A stretch of 14,198 nt of DNA from CAYMAZ01 sp964526285 (GTDB lineage Bacteria > Bacteroidota > Bacteroidia > Bacteroidales > DTU049): NCBI GenBank assembly GCA_964526285.1, contig CAZGIW010000095.1, forward strand, positions 1 through 14,198, written 5' to 3'. Positions 8,922 through 14,198 of the stretch are shown here, piece by piece. The notes under the pieces are model-generated. The model was given only the letters and a program-made list of their open reading frames with translations. It ran no database searches and was not told where the DNA came from. The translations under genes and the position numbers were made by a program. How positions within the stretch are numbered: position 1 is the first letter of the stretch; the number at the start of each line of letters is the position of its first letter.

Positions 8922-9443
8922 TTAAGTTGTACTGATAAGTTGAAGAAAATAAACATGTTTCCATGTGTTTCCTGAAATCAACCAGTCATTTTTTGTGCCG
9001 CTGATTTTAAACCCTGCCTTCTGAAAAATATTTAAACTTGGTTCATTGTCCATAGTAATATGAGCAAACAACTGATGCAGATTGAGGGTATTAAATGCAT
9101 ATTTCTTTGATAGTTCCAGTGCTTCAATTGCATATCCCTGTTGACGGTGTTGTTTGTCAATGAGAATTCCGGTGCCTGCCCTGCGATGCATGGCATCAAA
9201 TTCAAAAAAATCAAGAGTACCTATGCATTCTTCATTTTCATTGAGTATAATCATCAGTCTCAATTGCTTGTCTGTGAAAATGTCATTATTAGAATTTGAA
9301 ATAAACTGCTTGAGAAAGTGTCTTGAAAAGGGGATATAGGTATTACTCACATGCCATACTTCAGGATCATTCTCCCAAACATACATTGCATCCATATCCT
9401 CAGGTTCCATTGCTCTCAGATAAATCTTTTCTCCTTTAATCAT
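8922..9443 (-). CDS. GNAT-family N-acetyltransferase, SpeG/RimJ-RimL type
   Basis: This 173 aa protein has the Acetyltransf_3 layout. It opens with an N-terminal LRAMEPEDMDAMYVWENDPEV stretch, then CIGTLDFFEFDAMHRRAGTGI (residues 73-93). The acetyl-CoA pyrophosphate loop is H99-R-Q-Q-G-Y-A105, and NEPSLNIFQKAGF (133-145) forms the usual C-terminal helix. The middle part resembles spermidine N-acetyltransferase SpeG (V.L.EINHVHRRAEF... QGKGLA). Polyamines are therefore a possible substrate, but amino-sugar or protein N-terminal acetylation cannot be excluded, so I give no symbol. It sits between dapF (26 bp gap) and mltG (12 bp gap). As far as I recall, a dapF, GNAT, mltG order recurs in Bacteroidota, which suggests a wall-related or simply co-regulated role. 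Confidence 0.88.
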   Translation of the reverse strand: MIKGEKIYLRAMEPEDMDAMYVWENDPEVWHVSNTYIPFSRHFLKQFISNSNNDIFTDKQLRLMIILNENEECIGTLDFFEFDAMHRRAGTGILIDKQHRQQGYAIEALELSKKYAFNTLNLHQLFAHITMDNEPSLNIFQKAGFKISGTKNDWLISGNTWKHVYFLQLISTT

Positions 9444-9469
9444 TTTTGGTTTTTTTAGTATTAATGAGT

Positions 9470-10282
9470 TTATATTGATATTTTTCCTTCAAAAACATAA
9501 GTGGCAGTCCCCTTTAATGAAATATGATATACACCATCTAACTTCAGTTCAAATTCAACTTGAAGAATCCCACCTTTTGTAATGACGTTCACATGTTGCT
9601 TTCCAGTTTTTTGTTGAAGAAAAGCCCATGTTATAGCAGATGCAGTGACGCCTGTACCACATGAAAGTGTTTCGTTTTCAACACCTCTTTCATATGTGCG
9701 GACAAACAAATTTCCGTTTTCTGTTGAAATAAAGTTGATGTTTGCTCCGTGGGGTTGCAATTGACTATGATTTCTCAGTCTTTTTCCTTCTTTCAGTAAA
9801 TCAATGAGTGTTGTATCTGTTGTTTCAACAACAATGTGCGGACTGCCCGTATCAATAAACATCGTATTTTCAACCGAACAAACAGGCAGTTTGGAATTTT
9901 GAATACTGATTTTGATTTCAGGTTCAGCAGGGTGTGTTTTGATGAACTCTGCCTTATGGATTCCGTCAACGGCATGAACCAATATTTGTGCTTTGTGTGA
10001 AATCATTTGTTTGTGCAGTGCAAATGCCACAGCACATCTTCCACCATTTCCACACATACTTCCTTCATAACCGTCAGAATTAAAATAAGTCATGGAAATT
10101 TCATTATCCTTTATGGATTTAACAAGAATAAGACCGTCAGCACCAATCCCTGTATGGCGACAGCACAGATTTCTTAACACATCAGGGGTATAAATTTCTT
10201 TAGGAAAACCACCTTCATCAATGATAATAAAATCATTTCCTGTGCCGTGATATTTACTGAAGTAAAGAGAGTGTTGTGACAT
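9470..10282 (-). CDS. dapF: Diaminopimelate epimerase DapF
   Basis: The 270 aa length is normal for DapF. It converts LL-diaminopimelate to the meso form, the lysine precursor and peptidoglycan cross-linking residue, in the cytoplasm without cofactor, using two cysteines as acid and base. Visible motifs are KYHGTGNDFIIID (10-22), CRHTGIGADGLILV (41-54), MTYFNSDGYEGSMCGNGGRC with first catalytic C77, GSPHIVV (146-152), and NETLSCGTGVTASA with second catalytic C208. Both catalytic cysteines and the surrounding substrate-binding Asn/Glu residues are intact. The start at 10282 lies one base from the stop of the upstream gene, so translation is probably coupled. The gene is followed by the acetyltransferase and mltG in the same direction. 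Confidence 0.98.
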   Translation of the reverse strand: MSQHSLYFSKYHGTGNDFIIIDEGGFPKEIYTPDVLRNLCCRHTGIGADGLILVKSIKDNEISMTYFNSDGYEGSMCGNGGRCAVAFALHKQMISHKAQILVHAVDGIHKAEFIKTHPAEPEIKISIQNSKLPVCSVENTMFIDTGSPHIVVETTDTTLIDLLKEGKRLRNHSQLQPHGANINFISTENGNLFVRTYERGVENETLSCGTGVTASAITWAFLQQKTGKQHVNVITKGGILQVEFELKLDGVYHISLKGTATYVFEGKISI

Positions 10283-10283
10283 A

Positions 10284-11057
10284 TTAGTTCATTTGAGACT
10301 CTTTCAGAGTGTAAAATTTCCCGTCATTTCTAAGCGAATACATTCTGTTTTTATGTTTTAGAGCAAATTTTCCAGCTGAAACAAAGACAATTGCAATTTC
10401 ATCAAACTCTTTGATACCAAAAACTGTAATAAGATTTCCTGTCATTTTAATTCCCTGATAATTCACAGGAGAAACCCAAAATTCAATGGTATAAATGTTG
10501 TCACTGATTTGAGCATAGCTGATAGAATCCTGATTATTGTATTTTGCTGTTTGATGCACTTCTGGTTTTTTGGTAGTAACAAATAATAATTCTTCTTTGT
10601 TTAGTGTAAACTCATGGTTATCAGAGTTATTTTCAAACTCAGTGTCAGATGGAACATGGTGCATTTCTAATTTAATCATAGAATCAATTGACAAAGAATC
10701 CAGCTCATCCAATCCGTATTCTGAAATGTATTTTTCCCAGAGGATGTAATAATAGACAGAATCAAACTCAGCAACATAAGCAGTATCTTCGGAGACAAAA
10801 ACATCATTTGAATTACCTGTAAAGTAGTCAGGAATTGTTTGATTTTCAGAATTTACAGGTTGAAAACTATGCTGAAAACTGCTCAGGTTACTCATCATTG
10901 TGCTCACATTTTGCTTGATGTTATCATGAATAGCAGGTCTTTTTTTTATCCACCATTTGCTCCAAATTATTACAAAGAACACAATAATTAAAAGAGTAAA
11001 CAATAATAATGTTTTTGTTTTTTGGGGAGAGTATTTGCGTGTAATAAGGGTTTTCAT
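10284..11057 (-). CDS. Single-pass membrane protein of unknown function, first gene of the dapF cluster
   Basis: I do not recognise this family. I place the start at the ATG at 11057 (257 aa), not at the further upstream ATG at 11144, for two reasons. The internal start gives a conventional N-terminus, with basic residues and then one strongly hydrophobic helix (about residues 16-32, LLLFTLLIIVFFVIIW). Also, a TAnnTTTG-type box at 11088-11095 would put transcription start downstream of the 11144 codon. The remaining 220 or so residues are predicted outside the cytoplasm. They are rich in Asp, Ser and Asn, with a more ordered C-terminal part (YTIEFWVSPVNYQGIKMTG, then beta-rich to the end). 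No cysteine pairs or catalytic motifs stand out. The stop codon is one base from the dapF start, so the two are very likely co-transcribed, which links it loosely to envelope metabolism. Confidence 0.75.
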   Translation of the reverse strand: MKTLITRKYSPQKTKTLLLFTLLIIVFFVIIWSKWWIKKRPAIHDNIKQNVSTMMSNLSSFQHSFQPVNSENQTIPDYFTGNSNDVFVSEDTAYVAEFDSVYYYILWEKYISEYGLDELDSLSIDSMIKLEMHHVPSDTEFENNSDNHEFTLNKEELLFVTTKKPEVHQTAKYNNQDSISYAQISDNIYTIEFWVSPVNYQGIKMTGNLITVFGIKEFDEIAIVFVSAGKFALKHKNRMYSLRNDGKFYTLKESQMN

Positions 11058-11087
11058 CTTTATTCTACTGTCAAACTGACATTTTGG

Positions 11088-11095
11088 CAAAATTA
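11088..11095 (-). promoter_or_regulatory. Candidate -7 box (TAATTTTG) of the dapF-mltG cluster
   Basis: The minus strand reads TAATTTTG, an exact TAnnTTTG match, 30 bp upstream of the proposed start at 11057. The nearest upstream TTG (11123-11125) is 27 bp away, longer than the usual 19-23 bp, so only the -7 part is convincing. Confidence 0.35.
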
Positions 11096-11176
11096 ATGAA
11101 AAAATTGAAATATATTTTAAATCAACATAAAGAATACAGTACATAGATTATCACATATTTACAAAAAACAGATTAT

Positions 11177-11185
11177 AATTTATAT
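11177..11185 (+). repeat. Left 9-bp target site duplication (AATTTATAT)
   Basis: AATTTATAT directly abuts the left inverted repeat of the MITE-like element and is repeated exactly at 11468-11476, directly abutting the right one. Confidence 0.7.
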
Positions 11186-11467
11186 CATTACTGTCCGACA
11201 AAAAACAATTATTATTCTCGTATCCCTTGCTAATCCATATATTAATGACGATTAATCTTCAACGAGGGTTACTTTTTCTTTTTGCCACAAAAGCAACTCT
11301 CATATTGACGCCTTTCCCATCACATAGTGATCCCTATGGAAAATGGAAGCCAATGACTCTGGAAAAACACAGAAACACTGAACTACACCAAAGAATACTT
11401 CTGTGGATTTTGGTGTTTTAGTGATTCTGTGGCAAAATAAATGTACATATTTAATCGGACAGTAGTG
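11186..11467. mobile_element. 282-bp MITE-like non-autonomous transposable element
   Basis: The left end reads CATTACTGTCCGA (11186-11198) and the complement of the right end reads CACTACTGTCCGA (11467-11455), so the terminal repeats match at 12 of 13 positions. Both ends are directly flanked by the same 9-mer, AATTTATAT, as a target duplication. The interior has no credible coding sequence, so transposition would depend on a transposase supplied elsewhere. Inside there is a second inverted repeat, TTTTGCCACA (11280-11289 against 11428-11437), and a long imperfect hairpin at 11368-11431. Short ends with a 9-bp duplication are compatible with DDE elements such as the IS4 group, but I cannot name the parent. 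The element lies in the divergent gap between the dapF cluster and rpoD. Confidence 0.8.
11368..11431. repeat. Long imperfect palindrome inside the MITE-like element
   Basis: The left arm 11368-11392 (starting CACAGAAACACTG, ending ACACCAAA) pairs with the right arm 11409-11431 (TTTGGTGT... TTCTGTG). The 8 bp next to the loop are perfect, the loop is 16 nt, and a 2-nt bulge and a few mismatches lie further out. RNA from either strand, or single-stranded DNA, could fold into one long stem. Confidence 0.7.
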
Positions 11468-11476
11468 AATTTATAT
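11468..11476 (+). repeat. Right 9-bp target site duplication (AATTTATAT)
   Basis: Exact copy of 11177-11185, directly outside the right terminal repeat. The remaining stretch to rpoD (11477-11739) is very AT-rich and holds no gene I can support. It contains a hairpin with arms GCAGG (11527-11531) and CCTGC (11553-11557), followed after two bases by CCTTTTT, which might be a weak terminator or leader structure. It also holds TAATTCTG at 11703-11710, a one-mismatch -7 box for rpoD. Confidence 0.7.
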
Positions 11477-11739
11477 AATGAATCTGTTAATTCAAGCTAT
11501 CAAAAGTCATATTTTTTGATAAAAAAGCAGGTATCTAAAAAAATTAGAAAATCCTGCAACCTTTTTATGAGTTTTACTGTATGAATAAAAGTCTAAAAAA
11601 AATAAATCAACTGATTTGTTGAAATGCAAGAAATTCAGAAAAGATTTGAAAGTTTTTATACCCAAAAACAGAATTAAATACATTTTATAACAAAATTTTT
11701 TGTAATTCTGCAAATCTTTTTAAAAAGGAAACAACAATT

Positions 11740-12603
11740 ATGCGTCAATTAAAGATTTCCAAGTCAATTACCAACAGAGAAATTGCCTCATTGGACACGT
11801 ATCTTGGGGATATTGCGCGTGAAGAACTGCTCACTCCCGATGATGAAGTACAGTTGGCTCAACGGATTAAACAAGGCGATCAGGCAGCTTTAGAGAAGCT
11901 GGTAAAGGCAAATTTACGCTTTGTGGTATCTGTATCCAAACAGTATCAACATCAGGGATTAAGCCTTCCCGACCTTATCAATGAAGGAAATATCGGGCTT
12001 ATTAAAGCTGCTCAGCGTTTCGATGAAACAAGAGGGTTTAAGTTTATTTCTTACGCCGTTTGGTGGATCAGGCAATCCATTCTTCAGGCCATTGCAGAAC
12101 AATCACGCCTTGTTAGGCTACCACTGAATCAGATTGGTTCTGTCAACAGGATACTGAAGGAAGCTGCATTGCTGGAACAGAAATTTGAACGCCCTTCATC
12201 AGCTCTTGAAGTGGCCGAAGCTCTTGATATTTCTGAAGAAAAAGTAAAGGAAGCTTTTAAGATTTCTTCCAAGCACGTTTCTATGGACGCTCCAATTGTC
12301 GAAGACGAAGATGTCAGCCTTATTGATGTTATCGTTCCCGACAGTTCACCTCACACTGATCAAATTTTGATGTCTGAGTCATTATCTCTTGAAATCCAGA
12401 GGTCTTTATCATCCCTTTCCCAAAAAGAAAAAGATATTGTGAATATGTTTTTCGGAATCGGATACAAGCAACCTCTCACTCTTGATGAAATTGCATCTAA
12501 ATTTAATCTCACACGTGAACGTGTTCGTCAAATCAAAGAAAAAGCTTTGAGAAGACTGAAGCAAAACCACAGAAACCAAATCCTTAAGAAATACCTTGGT
12601 TAA
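11740..12603 (+). CDS. rpoD: Primary RNA polymerase sigma factor RpoD/SigA, Bacteroidota type
   Basis: The 287 aa protein has the compact architecture of Bacteroidota primary sigma factors, which lack the long N-terminal regions of E. coli sigma-70. Region 1.2 is about 16-48. Region 2 (about 52-124) includes NLRFVVSVSKQY, the core-binding stretch DLINEGNIGLIKAAQRFD, and the -10-recognising FKFISYAVWWIRQSI (100-114). Region 3 covers about 133-208. Region 4 (about 222-275) has the -35-binding helix-turn-helix LTLDEIASKFNLTRERVRQIKEKALRRL. The MRQLKISKSITNRE start matches other members I recall. It directs housekeeping transcription from TAnnTTTG-type promoters like those seen here. AAGGA about 10 bp before the ATG resembles a ribosome binding site, though the phylum rarely depends on one. 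It is monocistronic, with a strong terminator downstream. A secondary paralogue cannot be fully excluded. Confidence 0.96.
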   Translation: MRQLKISKSITNREIASLDTYLGDIAREELLTPDDEVQLAQRIKQGDQAALEKLVKANLRFVVSVSKQYQHQGLSLPDLINEGNIGLIKAAQRFDETRGFKFISYAVWWIRQSILQAIAEQSRLVRLPLNQIGSVNRILKEAALLEQKFERPSSALEVAEALDISEEKVKEAFKISSKHVSMDAPIVEDEDVSLIDVIVPDSSPHTDQILMSESLSLEIQRSLSSLSQKEKDIVNMFFGIGYKQPLTLDEIASKFNLTRERVRQIKEKALRRLKQNHRNQILKKYLG

Positions 12604-12633
12604 AAACATTTCTGTACATTTAAAAAATTAAAG

Positions 12634-12657
12634 CGGACTTTAAGTCCGTTTTTTTTT
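12634..12657 (+). terminator. Intrinsic terminator of rpoD
   Basis: CGGACTT and AAGTCCG form a 7-bp complementary pair of arms around a single T (12634-12648; about 6 bp would pair in practice), followed directly by nine T (12649-12657). It begins 31 bp after the rpoD stop, separating rpoD from the next gene. Confidence 0.92.
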
Positions 12658-12686
12658 GTAAAAAATTATAAAAAAGTAATAAAAAT

Positions 12687-12719
12687 TTTCATGATATAAA
12701 TAAAATCTAAATATATTTG
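12687..12719 (+). promoter_or_regulatory. Candidate promoter of the 12752 membrane-protein gene
   Basis: TTTC (12687-12690), 21 bp, then TATATTTG (12712-12719) fits the Bacteroidota TTTG-N(19-23)-TAnnTTTG arrangement with one mismatch. It would start transcription about 25 nt before the ATG at 12752, just after the rpoD terminator. Confidence 0.5.
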
Positions 12720-12751
12720 CATAGATAAAATAACTAAAAATTTAAACAAAC

Positions 12752-13639
12752 ATGGAAAATCAACCTTTAATTTCATTGAGTGCCGGAGATATGACGGCAA
12801 TTTCAGTGTTCGAAAACAAACTCGAACTCAGTGTTGGCTCACTGGGAATTACCAGAAAGATTGGTGAGTGTGAACTGTCACAGGTTTCAAGAGTAACACA
12901 ATCCACAACATTGTTGGAAAACAAGTGCAAACTGGTTATTTATTATATGAAAGACGGAAAAGAAAAAAGGCTTGGAGGGTTTGGACAAATCATAGAGGGA
13001 AGTTTATCAGAACCTGAATTCGCAAAATTTATTGAAATTTTGAAAAGTAAATTGCCGGAAACCGCTTTATGGCAAGATAAACTGGCCGAAAAAATTGAAA
13101 AATCATCAAAAGATGGTTTTCAAAAATTCAATCTCTCTCCTGTGACAAGGATGTTGTTCTTTAAGAAATATCATCATTCTGGTGAACGAATGATTTATGT
13201 TGTATTATACACAATATTACATGTGATTTTGCTGGGACTGGGTCTCTTTCTGGCAATCGGAGTTTATTTAGAGACTGGTAAGATGGGAGTCGAGTCATAT
13301 ATTATCTCAACTGTTATTGGTTTATTGATGGTCTTTTTTTCACTGAAATCATTTATTCTCCTTTTTTCAGGTGGGATGTATAAGTTGTTGCTTTCTGACA
13401 GTTTTATGAAAATAAACCATCGCTATTTTGGAAAAACCATACATTTTCAGGAAATTTCAGAAATTGATTATACAATAATCAAACTTAGAACAAGAAACAA
13501 TCAAAACTATAATGTTACTGAGTCTTATGAATATGAATTTGTGGTTTTGCCTCAGAAAATGAAGTTCGTTATTGGTGAAATGCAGGCTAAAATTTTGATT
13601 GATAAACTCAAAGAGAAAGGATTAAAAGTGAAAGATTAG
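12752..13639 (+). CDS. Two-helix membrane protein of unknown function with possible PH-like flanking domains
   Basis: This 295 aa protein has no signal peptide. Residues 1-105 are a soluble beta-rich domain ending in a helix (EFAKFIEILKSKLPE). Residues 147-171 and 181-206 are two strong membrane helices with a short loop. Residues 208-295 are again beta-rich, ending in an amphipathic helix (GEMQAKILIDKLKEKGLKV). The pattern of strands closed by one C-terminal helix in both soluble parts resembles bacterial PH-like (bPH) domains, placed either side of a membrane hairpin so that both would face the cytoplasm. This is inference from pattern only; I do not recognise the family. It has its own promoter-like box after the rpoD terminator and no clear partner gene. 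No terminator lies directly after its stop, and the nearest candidate is GAAAG-CAAG-CTTTC-TTTTT at 13792-13810. Confidence 0.8.
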   Translation: MENQPLISLSAGDMTAISVFENKLELSVGSLGITRKIGECELSQVSRVTQSTTLLENKCKLVIYYMKDGKEKRLGGFGQIIEGSLSEPEFAKFIEILKSKLPETALWQDKLAEKIEKSSKDGFQKFNLSPVTRMLFFKKYHHSGERMIYVVLYTILHVILLGLGLFLAIGVYLETGKMGVESYIISTVIGLLMVFFSLKSFILLFSGGMYKLLLSDSFMKINHRYFGKTIHFQEISEIDYTIIKLRTRNNQNYNVTESYEYEFVVLPQKMKFVIGEMQAKILIDKLKEKGLKVKD

Positions 13640-13828
13640 TTTTTTCTTTATTACTGCTCTGCACTTTTTTTATAAGCCACTCCCATCGGGATTCCTTTGG
13701 AAGAATTCACCAATAAACATTTATCACGATGTGACGAATAAACCCGTTGATTCTGAAAAAGCCATCACACAGATTCAAATTATGAAAGACTGAAAGCAAG
13801 CTTTCTTTTTCAAAATTTGAAATTGTGT

Positions 13829-13855
13829 AAAAACAAATCTGAATGCTCAGATTTG
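13829..13855 (-). terminator. Candidate minus-strand intrinsic terminator
   Basis: On the minus strand CAAATCTGA, a GCAT loop and TCAGATTTG form a perfect 9-bp stem followed by five T. The stem is AT-rich, so strength is uncertain. No intact minus-strand gene lies upstream within the window; only the 14123-13959 fragment does. Confidence 0.4.
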
Positions 13856-14063
13856 CTTTGGTATAGAATGGCTTTTGCAGAAAAAAATATTTCGAATTTC
13901 GCTCTAATGATTTATCGCTGTTATTTGTGTTTGTACAAATTTTCAGCAATACAAAAGGCTATGTTTGTTTTGAATCAGCTGTGAAGAAAACTTGTTTTCT
14001 GAAACAGTTGAGACAAAAATCACCTTCATAATCTTTCAGATTATTTCTGTGATCAATGAAAAT

Positions 14064-14164
14064 CAAAGACAACGAAGTTGGCTTTGCTCCAAAGGAGTAG
14101 TCTTTTGTATTGCATAGTGCAACTTATTCGTGGCAATACGTGTATTCGGTGCGCCACGAGGCGT
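14064..14164. repeat. Cluster of consecutive hairpins at the right edge
   Basis: Successive inverted repeats lie almost end to end. First, CAAAG-a-CAAC-gaa-GTTG-g-CTTTG (14064-14086). Second, CTCC-aaa-GGAG (14087-14097). Third, TTGCA-tag-TGCAA (14110-14122). Fourth, a nested pair, TCGTGGC (14128-14134) with GCCACGA (14153-14159), enclosing AATAC-gt-GTATT (14135-14146). An alternative stem GCGCC-acga-GGCGT (14151-14164) competes with the outer pair. Such density is unusual for plain spacer and suggests a structured RNA or a mobile-element end. Confidence 0.6.
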
Positions 14165-14198
14165 GTGTTTATATATATTAATTAAATACCTAGTTGTA

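Larger units (their letters stand above)
13640..14198. other. Gene-free right end with degraded protein-like fragments and secondary structure
   Basis: No complete gene is visible. On the minus strand, two stretches read like protein but lack an in-frame ATG start and are bounded by stops: 13764-13651 (37 codons, ending NSSKGIPMGVAYKKSAEQ) and 14123-13959 (54 codons, including SFGAKPTSLSLIFIDHR and DFCLNCFRKQ). They may be remnants of a broken gene or parts of a dispersed repeat. The tract also contains hairpins at 13792-13810, 13829-13855 and a cluster at 14064-14164. Confidence 0.4.

Noticed and set aside
11227..11421. 64-codon open frame on the plus strand inside the MITE-like element as a possible transposase remnant
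   Set aside because: No transposase-like motif, poor composition, and it runs through the palindrome. An internal stem explains the openness better.
11507..11713. 68-codon minus-strand frame upstream of rpoD
   Set aside because: Composition is Phe/Tyr/Lys/Leu-rich, as expected from random AT-rich DNA, with no motif and no conserved-looking segment.
13707..13949. 80-codon minus-strand frame in the right-hand spacer
   Set aside because: It reads through the strong minus-strand terminator hairpin at 13829-13855 and looks like random AT-rich translation.
13651..14159. tRNA or rRNA genes in the right-hand spacer
   Set aside because: No cloverleaf arms, TTCGA-type T-loop or CCA-adjacent acceptor pairing could be assembled from the hairpins.
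14064..14164. Hairpin cluster as an integron attC site
   Set aside because: I found no paired RYYYAAC / GTTRRRY core sites at the ends and no integrase or cassette genes nearby.

Overview
The window looks like a chromosomal segment of a Bacteroidota (Bacteroidetes) bacterium. The evidence is a type IX secretion (T9SS) sorting domain at the end of a giant surface protein, a short (287 aa) primary sigma factor with the MRQLKI N-terminus typical of the phylum, AT-rich DNA, genes mostly lacking Shine-Dalgarno sites, and promoter-like TAnnTTTG boxes. The genus cannot be named from this sequence alone.

Layout. Positions 1-1640 hold the N-terminal 546 codons of a secreted Asp-box (BNR/sortilin-like) repeat protein, minus strand, running off the left edge. 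Positions 1802-6184 encode a 1460 aa secreted parallel beta-helix protein with a T9SS type A C-terminal domain, also minus strand. A 273 bp gap follows, containing an 8-bp tandem repeat array and a 16-bp dyad. From 11057 down to 6458 lies a tight minus-strand cluster: a membrane-anchored protein of unknown function, dapF (diaminopimelate epimerase), a SpeG/RimJ-like acetyltransferase, mltG (endolytic murein transglycosylase) and an exported M28 metallopeptidase. Gaps between these genes are 1, 26, 12 and 34 bp, so they are probably co-transcribed. DapF supplies meso-diaminopimelate for lysine and peptidoglycan, and MltG cleaves nascent glycan strands, so the cluster leans towards cell-wall work.

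Positions 11145-11739 form the divergent gap between this operon and rpoD. It contains a clean 282 bp MITE-like element with 13-bp terminal inverted repeats and a 9-bp target duplication. rpoD (11740-12603, plus strand) ends in a strong intrinsic terminator. A two-helix membrane protein of unknown function (12752-13639, plus) follows with its own promoter-like box. The last 560 bp hold no complete gene. They contain two short protein-like reading fragments without start codons on the minus strand, an orphan minus-strand terminator hairpin, and a dense run of hairpins at the right edge that may begin a structured RNA or mobile element continuing outside the window.

Most of the window is ordinary Bacteroidota housekeeping and surface-protein content. 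I found no clear new defence or biosynthetic system. The observations most worth following are the MITE-like element, the octamer array upstream of the giant surface protein, and the structured right edge.
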